Source: Bryoerythrophyllum caledonicum (lineage: Eukaryota; Streptophyta; Bryopsida; Pottiales; Pottiaceae). From it: 64,000 nt of DNA. Made by a program: the position numbers and the translations under genes. The notes beneath the pieces were generated by a model. The model was not told the DNA's origin and ran no database searches. It saw nothing but the letters and a program-made list of their open reading frames with translations. The stretch is from contig OZ020523.1 of NCBI GenBank assembly GCA_963971425.1, forward strand, positions 19,573,105 to 19,637,104. Direction: 5' to 3'. Of the stretch, positions 43,911 through 55,918 are shown one piece after another. How positions within the stretch are numbered: the stretch's first letter is position 1; every line of letters begins with the position of its first letter.

Positions 43911-46137
43911 TTATCGTCTGGCCTTCATTTTCTTACGACTGGGAATCACCTTCCTCTGCGACGCAAGTGGTTGGGATGGAGGAGTTGGTTGGGCACCATC
44001 CTCATCATCATCATCATCATCATCGTCATTGCCATTTTGATCGTCAGAACTCTCCTCCATCTTCGCTTTTAAGCGCCCCTGACTGGCGCGAGTGGCTCGA
44101 GTCGTCCGTCTAGTTGATACGGGCGCCCGCACTCTGGTGTCCTCCTCCTCCTCCTCCTCCTCCTCCTCCTCCTCCTCCTCAGCGTCCGCTTCATGATCAA
44201 GATCCTGGTCGGATGCGTCTCCATCGGCTGGCAGCATTCGCCAAGCGGTGCGACAGCCGGGACACACCTTAGCAACCTGAAAATTGAACAAAAATGAGTT
44301 TTAAAAGTAGTTAGTGAGTCGCAAATAATAGAATCGAATCTACTAGAGTTATTTGTTAGTCACCTGAAGTTTAAATAAAATATCCCCGCCTCTTTTTTCA
44401 TTGAAATCAGCTCAAAAGTAGTTCTCGATTGATCTAAAAACAGCTCAAATGACATCTCATGCAATCTCTTTCTTCACTCTTTAAGACAGCTGAAACTAGT
44501 TTAACTTGAGTTTAGAGACCACCAAGCTCTTCTGTGCTTGAATAAAAAATTGACTGCCGAACTCTTCTATTGAGCGAATAACTATTTAGAGTGAGGAAAG
44601 AGTAATAGAAAGAGGGAGCATCGTATTGTATTTAGAAGTAACTCTGGTGTATGTCCAAAAGCTAAGTACCGTTCATGAGCTCATGGACACTTGATCATAT
44701 CAATTGACAGAACGACTAGGCTAAATACAGAACGGGTCATTGCATCTGGAAAACCACTTAAATGAGACATGCTTTTGAAGTACTTCACAACACACCTGAC
44801 GCCGGCTGAACTTTCTCGGTACACAATACAAGTGCATGCGTACAGTACACTCTTCGTTTTGACAAGGCTGCGCCTGAAGCAGTAAATAACACACAACCAC
44901 TTAAAAATTAGCACAAGGATGGTCACTCCACAACCAGTCGTGAATTTTGATTCCTAGAAGAAGAAGCTAACGAACAATGAAATAAAACATAGGACATACC
45001 TTAATGGCAGCCTCATTGCACACATCACAGAAAGGCACTTCAAAGTTCTTGAAGAAGCTCCGGAGCTCCAGGAAAGACTTTGTTCCCAAACGAACCTTCC
45101 CATCTTCTGTCCGGCCCAACCAGTCCTCTGATACCAGAGTCGCCAGAGTCTCCGCCTTGGCCGTAGAATTCAGCTTCACGGGCGCTGCTTGACTTGTGCT
45201 TGCTTCTGTCTGTGTCTCAGTCTGCAACAAAAAAAATAACACATGAGAAAGAGCTAAACGAAACAGACTCAAAAAACACAAGTCAAGATGTCATACTCAT
45301 ATAACATTCAAACAAAAAATCACCTCATAAGAAGGAATTCGATTCTTACAAAAGCAGTACCTGAGTGTCAAAGCGAGGGTGGAGGACTTGAAAGCTGGAT
45401 ATGGATCCAGTTGCGGATGTGTCGCTCAGTATCGCCTCCAACTGTGTTTATTCCACCATAAAATCTTAGCCAAAATATTCCAGTCCAAAATTAACATATG
45501 ACAAGTTTGTTGATGCAATGTCAGTTGTTTGCGAGCTTGACAAGATGGTCGCTTACGATGGCTTTGAAGAATGTGAGCTGTGCGGGCGTGAGGCGAGTAC
45601 CAAGCTTCGCTTCCTTATTTGCCAGCTTGTTCACCACACCATAATACAACGTCCCTTGGCTGCTGTACTGGTCTCTGCTGCCTCTCACCTCCATCTGCAG
45701 ATAGTCCAGCTCCTTGTTCACCATCGACAGGAAATCAAAGAATTGCTCTGCAAGATAACCATTCCCAGCATCAATAAGGTTTCAAAACATGCAAGTGTCT
45801 TGTGATTCCATCAAACCCTACGAAAGGCGTTTCCACTTCAAAAAACTCTCGAAACGGACGATTTATACGTTAAAACCCTAATCCTTCACCTAAAGCCCCA
45901 GAGATGAGTGTCACCATAACTTTCGTTCCACATTTAGATCAATTTAATGAACTCCAAGGCCTACCAAATCGCATTGTAAACCGAGTGAGAGAGATTTCAG
46001 GTTAAAAAAAAAGGCAACAAACCATCTGCCGAGCTGAAAAGCTCTCGGAACATCTTCTTGGACTCGTCTTCCGCCAACGGGCCCCGCTTCATGAGCGCCT
46101 GCAGAAACGTGTGGTGCCGTTCATCGAGCGCCACCAT
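43911..46137 (-). CDS. NSE1: SMC5/6 complex subunit NSE1, RING-like E3 ligase, six exons
   Basis: Exons, in transcript order, are 46137-46023, 45747-45557, 45441-45361, 45221-45000, 44873-44796 and 44276-43911. The phases close and give 350 residues. NSE1 is the variant-RING subunit of the SMC5/6 complex, acting in DNA repair and chromosome maintenance in the nucleus. The N-terminus has the family landmarks HHTFLQALMKRGPL, MVNKELDYLQMEVRGSRDQY, YYGVVN and KLGTRLTPAQLTFFKAI. Then come DWLGRTEDGKVRLGTKSFLE and a C4HC3 zinc set: CDVC, PCQNEEC, H and YC in CTVRMHLYCV, then VCPGC. The family normally ends soon after this. Here about 100 extra residues follow, with a run of about 13 Glu (GAG repeat, 44145-44184) and about 9 Asp. 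The DNA of this tail is microsatellite-like on the plus strand (CCT and CATCAT). Confidence 0.92.
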
Positions 46138-46784
46138 CGCAAACCACCAGCCTCTCTCTCGAAACTCTGTAGAAACTCTACCAAAACCCCCGAAAGAAAC
46201 CCTAAGAACTCCTAAAGCGAAGAAACCCACAAGACGGAGGTATTTGGAGCCAGACTAACGTCGGCCTCGGGAGAGCGATCCATGCGTGGCCATCTGTGGA
46301 CGCCTCGGGGAGCTCCGGGGGTCGTTGGAAGCGGAATCGCGAGGCGCAGCTGCAACGGCTTGTGGAGCGAACAAGATTCGGCGGCGGAGGAGCGAGGAGA
46401 GCACGCATCTGGATGGCGGAGTCGGAATCGGAGTCGGAGTCGGAGCTTGAGCTTCGTCGCGAAGCCTGCCTGCGCTTCCCGCCAACGACGGACGCGGCCC
46501 GACTTGGACGAACGAACGACGCCGTTGCCGCTTTGGGACGAACGAACGACGCTGTTGTCGCTTTTGGACGAACGGCGTTGGTGGACTTGGACGAACGACT
46601 CGGGTTTGACGTTGGGAAATGCAGTCAACTCCTTTTACAATAGCCTTGTTGGTTCTGTCTGCTATATATAGAGGTTGCTATTTCAAGCGGCTATTATATA
46701 ATGGAGAGGATGGGAAATGTAGGGTCATCTAGTTCCTACTACTACACATTTATCCGCATGACAATGGCAAGAAAAGGGAACTAT
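46138..46784. other. NSE1 upstream region with short tandem repeats
   Basis: Between 46430 and 46465 there are GGAGTC/GGAATC hexamer repeats, and between 46509 and 46580 two units of about 30 bp with the core GACGAACGAACGACG. Overlapping frames on both strands up to 138 codons are open here, but they are repetitive and biased and disagree with each other. It probably holds the NSE1 promoter and leader. Confidence 0.4.
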
Positions 46785-47060
46785 AGTCGGCTCCCTTTAC
46801 AAGAGCATTTGTTACAATAGCCATTTTATTCAGTAATAGTCAACTTCGATCCATAACGAATCATTTGCTCTCTACAACAACAATATGTTAACAACATCAT
46901 CCATCAAGCCAAAAGTCACCCCTCGTGACACTCATTGCATGTAACAGCCATAATCAACCTTCTCTACTGTAACACACAATCCATATATTAGCCGTTCTTC
47001 ATAGCAAACAACTTTTGGTAAAAACAAGTATGGCTATTTAGAGGGAGCTGAACGTACTCC
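46785..47060. mobile_element. Fold-back element with GGCTCCCTTTACAA-type ends
   Basis: The left block AGTCGGCTCCCTTTACAAGA and the right block TATTTAGAGGGAGCTGAACG pair imperfectly as inverted ends. Related blocks (TCGATTCCCTTTACAACA and GGAGCTGAC) occur near 1790-1890, 29400, 29680 and 30140-30220, which suggests a dispersed small element. No target duplication is clear. Confidence 0.4.
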
Positions 47061-47879
47061 CCCTTGGAATGGTAGACACTTTTCTTCAAGATTTCACTTT
47101 AACCCTTTATGGACGACATCATATTGGTCTCAAATCTACGTCACTTTCCCTGAAAGCGTCAATGGTTTGATGTAAGATTCTTCCGACGGTTCGCAAAAAG
47201 TTGTCTACACATATCGCATGACGATTGCGCACTTGCGAAATTCAACAACCACAAATTGGAAGAGCACTTTCTACGTGAAAATACAGTGCAAATACCACTC
47301 GGCCCGCACCAAATCTCCTTCGCTGCAAATCCATCACACTATCTCGCTACATTTGTCAATTTCGTACACAATTAATTCTCAATAGAAAATCTCCAAGATT
47401 TTCCAAGGCATTCATTCAAGGCCATACCCATGTAATTCCAAGGTCACACCCCATGTAACATCTAAGCGATACTCATATAATACCCATTGTGTCCGAACCA
47501 CTATGAATCGGTAGGGAGTGTCCAAAACCGACCAACGCAAACACTATGGAGCTTCCCGACTTACAACTTCATGTTCCAAAGATTCTACAAAGTAGAACCT
47601 ACAAGTGAATGTTTTTCCCGAGGGGAAAGCTTCCCAATACTTTCATGCCAAGATACTTTAAAGATACTTTTAACATACTTTATGGTGGAACCTTGAAGGG
47701 GCTCTGCGTTGTGGAGGAGGCAGGAATAGAGAAGGAAGGGGCGGTGGGCGTCACGCCGCCAAGAAAACGGCCCGAATCGCACAAGCAACGCAACGGTTCG
47801 CGCCCGCTGCGCATTTTCACCCTCACACACACACACGCGCGCGCGCACACATTCGCGACGGACGCGAGAGGTTACTGGG
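47061..47879. other. TIM50 upstream region with an alternating CA/CG tract
   Basis: No gene is recognised. The open frames around 47585-48236 are shadows of GC-rich leader sequence. A purine-pyrimidine alternating tract (CACACACACACG then CGCGCGCGCACACA, about 47824-47850) lies about 30 bp before the TIM50 start codon, within the expected promoter or leader. Confidence 0.45.
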
Positions 47880-50823
47880 ATGAGCCGGGCCGTGACGATG
47901 CTGCGCCGATCGCCCGGCGCTCTGCAGCGCCTGGCGCCGTCGCTGCGGCGCTCGGCAGCGCCCCTGTCCACGCTCGCGTCGTCGGAGAATGCCCCCTCGT
48001 CCTCGTCCTCGTCCTCTGCCGCGGGCGCGGGCGCGGCCGCAGCGGCCGAGGGAGGCGAGGCGAATCAGAAGCGGAGCTTGCTGTGGCGGATCATCAAGTC
48101 GAGCGTGCTGCTGGCCACCACGGCCGTCGCTGGCGGAGCCGCGTATGTCACCTACGGTAGGGTTTCCAGGGTGCTCTCCAGGTTTTAGCAGGATTTTCCG
48201 ATGTGTGGATTCAAAGATGGATCGGTGATCGGGCAATTTTTTCTGTAATCATTGTGGATCGCTGTTTGTTGTGTGAAATTCTGGTTCTAGGTTTAGGGTT
48301 GCGGGGAAGTATCTGGTTTAGGAAAATGCTGCCGCTGTTTTCTAAGTAGTTGCCTGTTGAATTGCTGTCGATCGTGTGCGTGAAGGCGATGATCTTTTGT
48401 GAAAATGCGGTTTTAGGTTTAGGGTTACGTGTTGGTTTTTCCGGTTCAGAGCTCTAATTAAAAATGCCGCTGCGGTCATGTTTGGAGTGATCGTGTAGGA
48501 TTCCGATTCTATGGAGCGTGTGTTCGAATCTCCTCGTATTAGGGTTTTGGGCTGTGAAGGTGATTGTAGTCGGTGAAGCTCTTGCAGCTGAGTTTTTTGA
48601 TTACGATGTTATGCAGCATACGATGTTGACGAGGTGGAACGGAGCCTGGCGAAGTTGAAGTCGTCCAAGAATATTCAGACTTCTGAGGAGGCGAACCTCT
48701 TGGAAGTAGGTCTCCATCTCTCACCTCGTGAATGCGAATCACCAGAAACGTCCCATTTGGAGTTTGCTTCAGTTTGAATTTTTAGCAAAGTACTCATGCT
48801 TCTTCTGCTTGATGTGTTTCTTGCAGAAGCTACGCACCGTGGTTTACACATCAGCCCTCGGAGGTGCGTTGTTTCTTGAGTAGTAAATCAATAAAATGAA
48901 CTCACGAAGATGCATATTTCTGGAGGACTGAAAGAGATTCTAGCTCTCGTTCTTTTTTCGCTATCTAACATTTCTGTGTTTGTTGAAGAACAGCTGCTAT
49001 AAGTGTGGCGGATTTCTATCTAGAGACACGAACGAATCTGGAAGACCAGATTCGCGTGAGTAACCTTGACCATGAACACGCTGATCTAGTAATCATGTGT
49101 TTTGATTCAGCCTTTGCGGGGAATGTAAAATCCTAGTACTTCACCTTGGCTGACTTTGGCCCTTTGTGCTGGATCTTGGCTGCAGGGTATTGCAGCCCCA
49201 TCTTCCAGTAAGTTGTTGCCTGATCTGCTTCCACAGGAGAAGGGCACTATCACTCTTGTCCTGGATCTGAACGAAACCTTGGTCTATTCTGACTGGAAGG
49301 TAAACTTCTTCTAGTGTGAGTTGTTTGTACCTGGCCTGTTTGAATCTCGACGAACTTGGCTATCTCCACGATGAACATTATTTCTTACTTGCTTCCCCCT
49401 GTTGTGATCCGCAGAGAGATAGGGGTTGGCGGACCTTCAAACGACCTGGAGTAGAAGCTTTCTTGGAGCAGCTTGCTCAGCACTACGAGCTAATCATCTA
49501 TTCAGATCAGCTCAGCTTCGTGAGTTCAGCTTCTCCTCATCATGGTTTGTGTGTAGCGATGGGGCAACTTCACTCAGGCATATGAACCTTGTTTCCTTTC
49601 GTTCGTGAAGAGACACTGGTTTAAGTACTTGGTCACTCACATTCTCTGTTTTCTTCGGAGCAGTACGTCGACCCAGTTCTGGAAAGACTGGACCAGAAGG
49701 GCTGCATCAGGTACAGATTATCCCGTGATGCTACACAGTACATCAACGGCAAGCATCTGAGGGTAAGTATCTGGAGTTACACCTAAAACGGTGTCATAAT
49801 AAGCGATACTATTTATCCACATTTTGTATATTTCTCATTAAATACCTTGTTGGACCAATCAGCGCTTTTAGTGGTATTAGTGCAACGGTCCACAATCAGT
49901 ATTGAGCAACACAATTAGAATGTGTGACACTCTTTATATCATTACTAGTGTAGCATCCCCGAAACTCAGTACCTGGTGAGTTTTTCCTTGTGTCGAAGAT
50001 GGTTACTGACATCTTCCGACTGCACTTCTGTAGGATTTGGAGAAGCTGAACAGAGATCCAACGCATGTGATTTACCTCGGTGGCCATGCCAAGGAAACCA
50101 CTTTGCAACCGGAGAACGCTCTGTCTGTGAAGCCATGGAAACTAGAAGACAACGATACAACACTTCTCGACCTGCTTCCTTTCCTCGAATGTATATTTCT
50201 CTTCACCTACTGATAACTTCCAAAAGATCCTTCTCCTCGTACCCGTTCTTGTAAATTTGAGCCTTCTCTTATCAACTTGTGGGTGTTGTGGTTGCAGTTG
50301 TGGCACGTCAGAGGCCTGCAGACATCAGACCTGTGTTAGCTTCGTATGACGGGTTGGACGTCCCCACGGAATTCCGGGAAAGAACCAAGGAATTACAGAG
50401 GTAAACCTGCAATAACATAGAAACAGAGATCATGCTATATATATAAAGTTTTTATCTCTTTAATTTCACTACTACATTTGAGTTATTTGTTAAGTCATCC
50501 AAAGTTTGAATATGGTGTTACTATTTTTATTTATAATTCTATTCTTTGCTCGTTCTATATAGCTATTAGAATCTTCATTAAGTAACTTTAAACTCAAGTT
50601 AGGACTAGGTTTAGCCGCTTTTGAGAAGGAAGGCGAGGTTATGTTGTACCGTGAACCTTGGCCGCATACTTCCTCTTTGAGCTCAATATAGCTATTAGGG
50701 CTGATTCTAACGATTTAAAATATGAAAAGTCATTTAAATAACTCCACTGTTCATTTCTTTTACAGGAAAATGGCAGAACGTAAGCAGACAACTCGCCTGT
50801 GGAGAGGTCGATCATCGTCGTGA
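47880..50823 (+). CDS. TIM50: Mitochondrial inner-membrane import subunit TIM50, ten exons
   Basis: Exons are 47880-48156, 48617-48705, 48827-48863, 48994-49055, 49186-49299, 49415-49519, 49664-49762, 50034-50190, 50298-50400 and 50766-50823. All phases agree, giving 366 residues. TIM50 is the receptor of the TIM23 translocase that takes presequence proteins from the outer-membrane channel. The N-terminus is Arg/Ser/Ala-rich (targeting signal). One membrane anchor lies near residues 75-92 (VLLATTAVAGGAAYVTY). The intermembrane-space FCP1-like domain starts near residue 174 with TLVLDLNETLVYSDWK, then RGWRTFKRPGVEAFLE, YELIIYSDQ, GCIRYRLSR, LQPENALSVKPWK and DLLPFLEFVAR. The FCP phosphatase signature DxDxT is altered to DLNET, as I recall from plant TIM50, so phosphatase activity is doubtful. 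It converges with the downstream fibrillin-type gene. Confidence 0.94.
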
Positions 50824-51403
50824 GAGAGGCATCCACAACGCTGCTGGCTATTTGCTGAATTTTCCAATGCTGAGAAGTCAAAATATGAGGCTGATCACTT
50901 TCAGGTGCGAGTTTGCAGCGGCACTTGCTTCTGCATCAACTCGAAGCTCTGGAACGCGGTGAAGTTCCCTGTGGCTGCTATTCATCAATCTGAGATTATT
51001 TTTGCCGTTAAGCAGTAGGCCTACTACTACTACTACTTCTACTACTACACAGGTGTTAAGAGACGTGAGGCCATTTAGGTTTTAGAGCAGTCGTGACTTT
51101 AGTCATCTGGTATACATGGAACATCTCCATCACGAGGATGTGAAGATTCCACTTCCGGGATCCTTCAATGAATCCGCAGCTTTTGTGAAACAATAATCGC
51201 ACCGCTGTCGCCTCTCCCCTTGTTGGATTCCATATTGTTCACGTGACTGGGTGAAAAGTGAAACGGGTGTTAGATCATTCACATGAAAATGAAGAACAGA
51301 AGTGGAGATGCCCCATCTACGTCTCCAAGGTGTCGGCTGATTGTCTACAACTGCACATACTCTACTTGTGGGCACATACATACACATGCTACAAAAGGGT
51401 CGG
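50824..51403. other. Convergent intergenic region, TIM50 and fibrillin-type gene 3' ends
   Basis: This 580-bp stretch should contain both 3' untranslated regions. It has a CTA/CTT microsatellite (CTACTACTACTACTACTTCT, about 51020). No gene is seen. Confidence 0.45.
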
Positions 51404-53079
51404 TCAGAACTTCTCAGAGACGCGCTTGCAGCGGCACCAGTACGCCAAGCCTCCGCCTCTGCCCTTGGCGACGGCGATCTCGTCGTCGGCGTAGAACCAG
51501 ATGAAGAACGGATCGCTGTTGCCAGGGGTACGCGTTTCGTCCCCCTTTTTCCCGATGTTTATTGTGAAGGGCGGGAGGATGCCAATCTTGATCTTCACCT
51601 TGTCGAATAGGAAGGCCAGAATTCTCTTCTTCATTGAGAATCGACCCTCGAACGCGAGGGCGCCCAAGGGACCGAGATAAACGCCATTCTCAATCCTCGT
51701 AGCCTGAAAGAACAACAAAGAGAGCAACTACCATGTTAGAAAAACGTCTTTGAGGCTCTATCTCCTACTTTCATAGTGTTGACTGAAGTCATTCAACACC
51801 TATTTTGACGCCCACTACTGTAATCCAGAGACTTACCGGTGCATCAAAGTTTTGAATTGCTGAGATGGGTAGGTACTGGCCGCCACCGGGGCCTCCCTTG
51901 AGAGCGTCTCGCACCTGCAAAATTGGAGAAGGTTACTCAACATGAACAATGCGACGCCTCACACAGCAATAATGCTCAACTACGAAGCGCCATAGAAATG
52001 ATAGCAAGTATGAGGTATGCGATCAACAATAATGAAGTCATTCACTATATTACTAGCGTTTCTTTTTTGGGAGCCCTCGCTTAATATGAGTTTTAAGCCT
52101 GGCAAGCATAAAATAACGAGTATCTTCATAGTACCAAATCTTTGCCGACTGTGAACACGAGCATCCATGTTCTGCCAGGCGACTGAGTGCCGCCGAGATA
52201 CTGCAGAAAGTTGGAAGGGTCCACTTTCGCCTTCTCGATCGCTCGAATGGCAGCGAACACCTCCGTCGCTGGCACCTTCTTCGTCTTTGCAGCTTTCTTT
52301 AGCACAGCGACGTGTTGTGAGACGTCTACAGGGCCGGTCGGTAGTGGACCCTCCTCGTCGCTGAGCGAATCTGATCAGAATCAGAAACATGAATCTTAAA
52401 TTTTTTGTAGCAGTGAAGCTGATAGAAAACGTCCCTTTCAAGTTATTTCGAAAGTCACCCAAAGTTTCAGTAAGATGCCCCGGGCTTCTTTTTATCTTTT
52501 TTACTACTCTTTGTTTACTCTAAAAAGTTATTAGATCAGTAGAAGAGCTTGGCGGTCATTCAATCAGAGTCCTTCAATAAGTTTGATAGGGATTGGTCTC
52601 TAAAGTCAATTCTAACCGACTTTGAAAAGAGAAGATATAGTCTACATGTGATACCATGAAAATAAATAGCCGCCTTTCCCTCTGTTCAGCTAATTATTTA
52701 TTTGATTCCAACTATGAGAAAAGGGGTGTCTTATTCAAACTTTGGCTTACTTTACAAATACTGTTCATTCAACTGAGATTCTCTTGCTTCCAAATTAAAA
52801 ATATGATATTCATGAATTAGGGCTAAAACCTACGCCCTAACTCAACAGACATGCAGCCAGATTCAAGAGACACAGACAAGACGTAGTGCGAAGAAGCTCA
52901 CATTAGTGCAAACAGGAGATCACACCTGCCTCGCTGGCCGTCGTAGCAGTCGCCTCCAGCTCCATCTTGATGGGCCCAACTCGCCGGACAACACCTGTTG
53001 CTGGCCACCTCCTGCTCGTGGACAGGGAGTGCAGAACTAGTCTGCACTTGGAAGATACATCGTGCCTCCTCAGTGACAT
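51404..53079 (-). CDS. Plastid-lipid-associated protein (PAP/fibrillin family), four exons
   Basis: Exons, in transcript order, are 53079-52926, 52370-52135, 51914-51837 and 51703-51404, with consistent phases and 255 residues. Fibrillins bind lipids at plastoglobules, thylakoids or in the stroma. The N-terminus (MSLRRHD, LVLHSLSTSRRW) is Ser/Arg-rich and low in acidic residues, as expected of a plastid transit peptide. The PAP domain shows FLQYLGGTQSPGRTWMLVFT, GGGQYLPISAIQNFDA, TRIENGVYLGPLGALAFEGR and, near the end, PFFIWFYADDEIAVA with GRGGGLAYW. The signature resembles the group of small PAP proteins with a C-terminal WFY(x)DDEIAVA(x)GRGGG motif; I do not assign a numbered member. An upstream TTG-started extension to 53163 exists, but ATG 53079 is the first in frame. 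It diverges from plastid RPL4. Confidence 0.85.
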
Positions 53080-54550
53080 TCCGGCAGGCGCTTTAGTTGC
53101 CGCTGAGATGTTTTCGAGGTGCCCATGTCTGATGGAAGTGGTCGCCTCAACGGACGCTCGCAAAGCCTAGTACACAAGAACGCGGGCCCCACTTCGTTGG
53201 CAACTCAAGCCGAAACTCAAAAAAACAAAATCCCAGTAGAATATGGCATTTGCAAAATACTCATCACACAACTTCGCCGTCCCCATCCCTACAAAGTAGA
53301 TCATGAGCCATTCGAAGTCTTTTTATATATGACTCCACACAGACATCTGAGTGCAGCTTCCCCTTCAAGTCTTGTCCAAAGACCAGATACTCTGCTAAAA
53401 TTGTTTCGATACCTTGCAGATCGGAGAACGGAAGAAACCTTAGATGTCACTTTGAAAAAAATTATACTAATCAAGGGTAATCCGCAAGCCTATAGTATTC
53501 CTGCCAAAATCCTCACACTCGTCGCCTGATTCTCGCAACCGAGCACCACCCGAAAAACAAGGTGCAAAAAAACCTTCAACGACTAAACCACCACTTGAGA
53601 ATTTACGACACCACTCTCTACCATACTGACAATCACCTCATAGCTTTACCTGATCCATTCCAACGCACGAACAGCAGACTTGGAGCTTGTTTCTGCCGTT
53701 CGCAATCACTTGTGAGCTGAAAGAAAATGATTCTACTTCGGAGCTGGGATGAAATGTTGCTATCCTCAGTCGTCGTCGTTCCGGAGGTGGTTTGCGCCCC
53801 TGAAGGTGGCCAAGTTGCCAAGTCGAGCCCTCTCGAGCGTGTGGATAAGCCTGCGTTCAGGGCTTTTTGAAAGCTTTCTCATCGTTCAGTTGGTCTGCCT
53901 TCACTGCAAGTTTCCATTACTGCAGATTCATCTGGTGGATGATGAGCAGTTCTAGGAATTACCTGGTACCACCACCAAATTTACATCAACGGGTACTGTA
54001 ATTTACCACAAGAGCCTTTCCCAGGAGATCATCAAATATATCATTGAGGGACCTTCTACCAAGAGCCCATGAGATATCTACAAAACGAGATAAAATAAAC
54101 AACTGTGGAAATCATGGCTTTTCTTTGGTCACGGTTTTTTAAACCCTATTTCAGTTATTACGGAATATTTTTAAATCCAGTTACTGTGAATTTGTTATAA
54201 TATTTCTTATTGTAAACCTTGAAAACTATTTTTGATCATATATGATAACTGCAAATTCATTGAAAGTTATGGTTTGGGTGCCCAACCTCCATCCTTTGTG
54301 AGCCTTTGAAGGCACACAGAAGTATTGTAAAATGGAATCGAGTGAAGGAATGACATCTCATCCTGATGCACGATTGAGGGCGGAGACTGAAGCCGGGCCT
54401 GGGGTGGAGGTTCGGCACGTTGAACCGAGCCTGGGGCCTTATCCAGACTGAGGGTTGTTTCAGCTCCACGCTCAAGAGACACTCTTCCCCTTCCGGATGC
54501 TCTTACTCTGTAGCGGGAGAGCTCCAAATTGTGTGTAGGTTGCAGCAGCA
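53080..54550. other. Divergent intergenic region between the fibrillin-type gene and RPL4
   Basis: The 1.47 kb between the two start codons should hold both promoters and leaders. The frame at 53119-53529 (136 codons) overlaps the fibrillin leader on the opposite strand and has no recognisable domain. No repeat or RNA gene is supported. About 54030-54260 is AT-rich. Confidence 0.4.
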
Positions 54551-55471
54551 ATGGCGTCGGCTACCGCGAGTGTGGCGTTGCCCCTCACTTCGTCGTCCTC
54601 GTCGTTCGCCTCGCCTCTGTCGCAGAACGCAACCAATGTGTCCTTCAGCGGGCTGAAGATGGTGGCGCCGCTGGCGAAGCGGGTGGGTGTGAAGAAATTG
54701 CAATGCGGTGGGAAGGTGCCCGGGAAGGTGGTGGCGATGGCGGCCACGCTGCCCGTGCTGACATTCGAGGGGGAGAACGCGGGCGAGGTGGAGATGGACC
54801 TGCGGACCGCGCGGCCCGAGACGGCCAAGTCCGTGGTGCACCGAGGCGTGATCTGCGAGACGCAGAACCGTAGGCGCGGCACGGCGTCCACGCTCACCAG
54901 GAGCGAGGTGCGCGGAGGAGGCCGGAAGCCCTACAAGCAGAAAGGTACCGGAAGGGCGCGCCAGGGATCCATCAGGACGCCGCTGCGCCCCGGAGGAGGC
55001 GTGGTGTTCGGCCCGAAGCCCAAGGACTGGTCCATCAAGATGAACAAGAAGGAGAAGCGGTTGGCTATCAGCACCGCCTTGCAGTCCGCGACCGTGAACA
55101 CCGTTGTGGTGGAGGATTTCGAGGAGAAATTCACCGCGCCGAAGACGAAGGAGTTTATGGCGGCCCTGAAGAGATGGGGCGTTAACCAGGGTGAGAATTC
55201 GTTGCTGTTTTCCATGAACCCCTCTGAGAATCTCGTTCTTTCCAGCAGAAATGTCAACACCGTGAAGCTCCTGACGCCGCGGAGCTTGAACCTGTACGAC
55301 GTCTTGAGGGCTGACAAATTGATCCTCACTAAGTCGTCCGTTGAGTACTTGGAGCAACAGTATGGCGCGTCTGTTGCGTTCGAGTTCACGATTGGTGAGG
55401 AGGACGAGGGCAGCATTGAAGGAGCCAGCGAGGAGGCTGTTGAGCCTGAGACTGCTGCACCTGAGAGTTAG
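54551..55471 (+). CDS. RPL4: Plastid 50S ribosomal protein L4 (uL4c), intronless
   Basis: A single exon of 306 residues. It is a component of the large subunit of the plastid ribosome; L4 lines the peptide exit tunnel. The first 50-60 residues (MASATASVALPLTSSSSSF and onwards) form a Ser/Ala-rich transit peptide. The L4 core includes RTARPETAKSVVHRGV, the tunnel loop with NRRRGTASTLTRSEVRGGG, RKPYKQKGTGRARQGS and RTPLRPGGGVVFGP, then DWSIKMNKKEKRLAISTAL. The end carries an acidic extension (EEDEGSIEGASEEA), which plastid L4 proteins often have. A 284-codon antisense frame across the same DNA is a shadow of the GC-rich coding strand. It converges with the LIMR-family gene 450 bp downstream. 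Confidence 0.96.
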   Translation: MASATASVALPLTSSSSSFASPLSQNATNVSFSGLKMVAPLAKRVGVKKLQCGGKVPGKVVAMAATLPVLTFEGENAGEVEMDLRTARPETAKSVVHRGVICETQNRRRGTASTLTRSEVRGGGRKPYKQKGTGRARQGSIRTPLRPGGGVVFGPKPKDWSIKMNKKEKRLAISTALQSATVNTVVVEDFEEKFTAPKTKEFMAALKRWGVNQGENSLLFSMNPSENLVLSSRNVNTVKLLTPRSLNLYDVLRADKLILTKSSVEYLEQQYGASVAFEFTIGEEDEGSIEGASEEAVEPETAAPES

Positions 55472-55918
55472 GGTTTTAGCAGCTCAATTAGAAAATTTGG
55501 TGAATTTGCAGATGAGCGCCTGTGCTTGGGTCTTAGGGTTAGGAATTACTGTCAGGTCGTTTGGCGATCTAAATTATCTGCAGAGATGTTCAGTGGCCCT
55601 CTCTGTTGCGCTCGGCCGAAAGCAGTGTTAGTCTCTGGCGTCTTTCTTTTAGTTGTCTCCATTTTTTCAATTTTTGGTAATATACTTACTTGTCATCAAT
55701 GTCACCGGAGGGTTGCAAATTTCAGTTCCTTCTTCTTGTCCACGACTTTCCTCCATCCCTGCATTGGGTTAGAGCAATTAGGTTAGGTCTAGCTAAGGCA
55801 GCGACTCATGTTGTGGTCAAATCCTGCTTGGCATACAGGGACTCGGTAGCTTCGGAATTTCAGGTTTTTATGACATGAGCTGTTCTCTGTCTCCTGTGAC
55901 ATGATTTACAATGAAGGT
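55472..55918. other. Convergent intergenic region between RPL4 and the LIMR gene
   Basis: These 447 bp should contain the 3' untranslated regions of both genes. No further coding region is supported. Confidence 0.5.

Noticed and set aside
46212..46671. Overlapping frames of 115-138 codons on both strands upstream of NSE1
   Set aside because: They sit in hexamer and 30-bp repeats, conflict with each other and have no recognisable domain.
53119..53529. 136-codon plus-strand frame upstream of RPL4
   Set aside because: It overlaps the fibrillin-type first exon on the opposite strand and shows no recognisable domain or splice continuation.
54503..55357. 284-codon minus-strand frame
   Set aside because: It is antisense to plastid RPL4 and open only because of the GC-rich codon pattern; it shows no domain.
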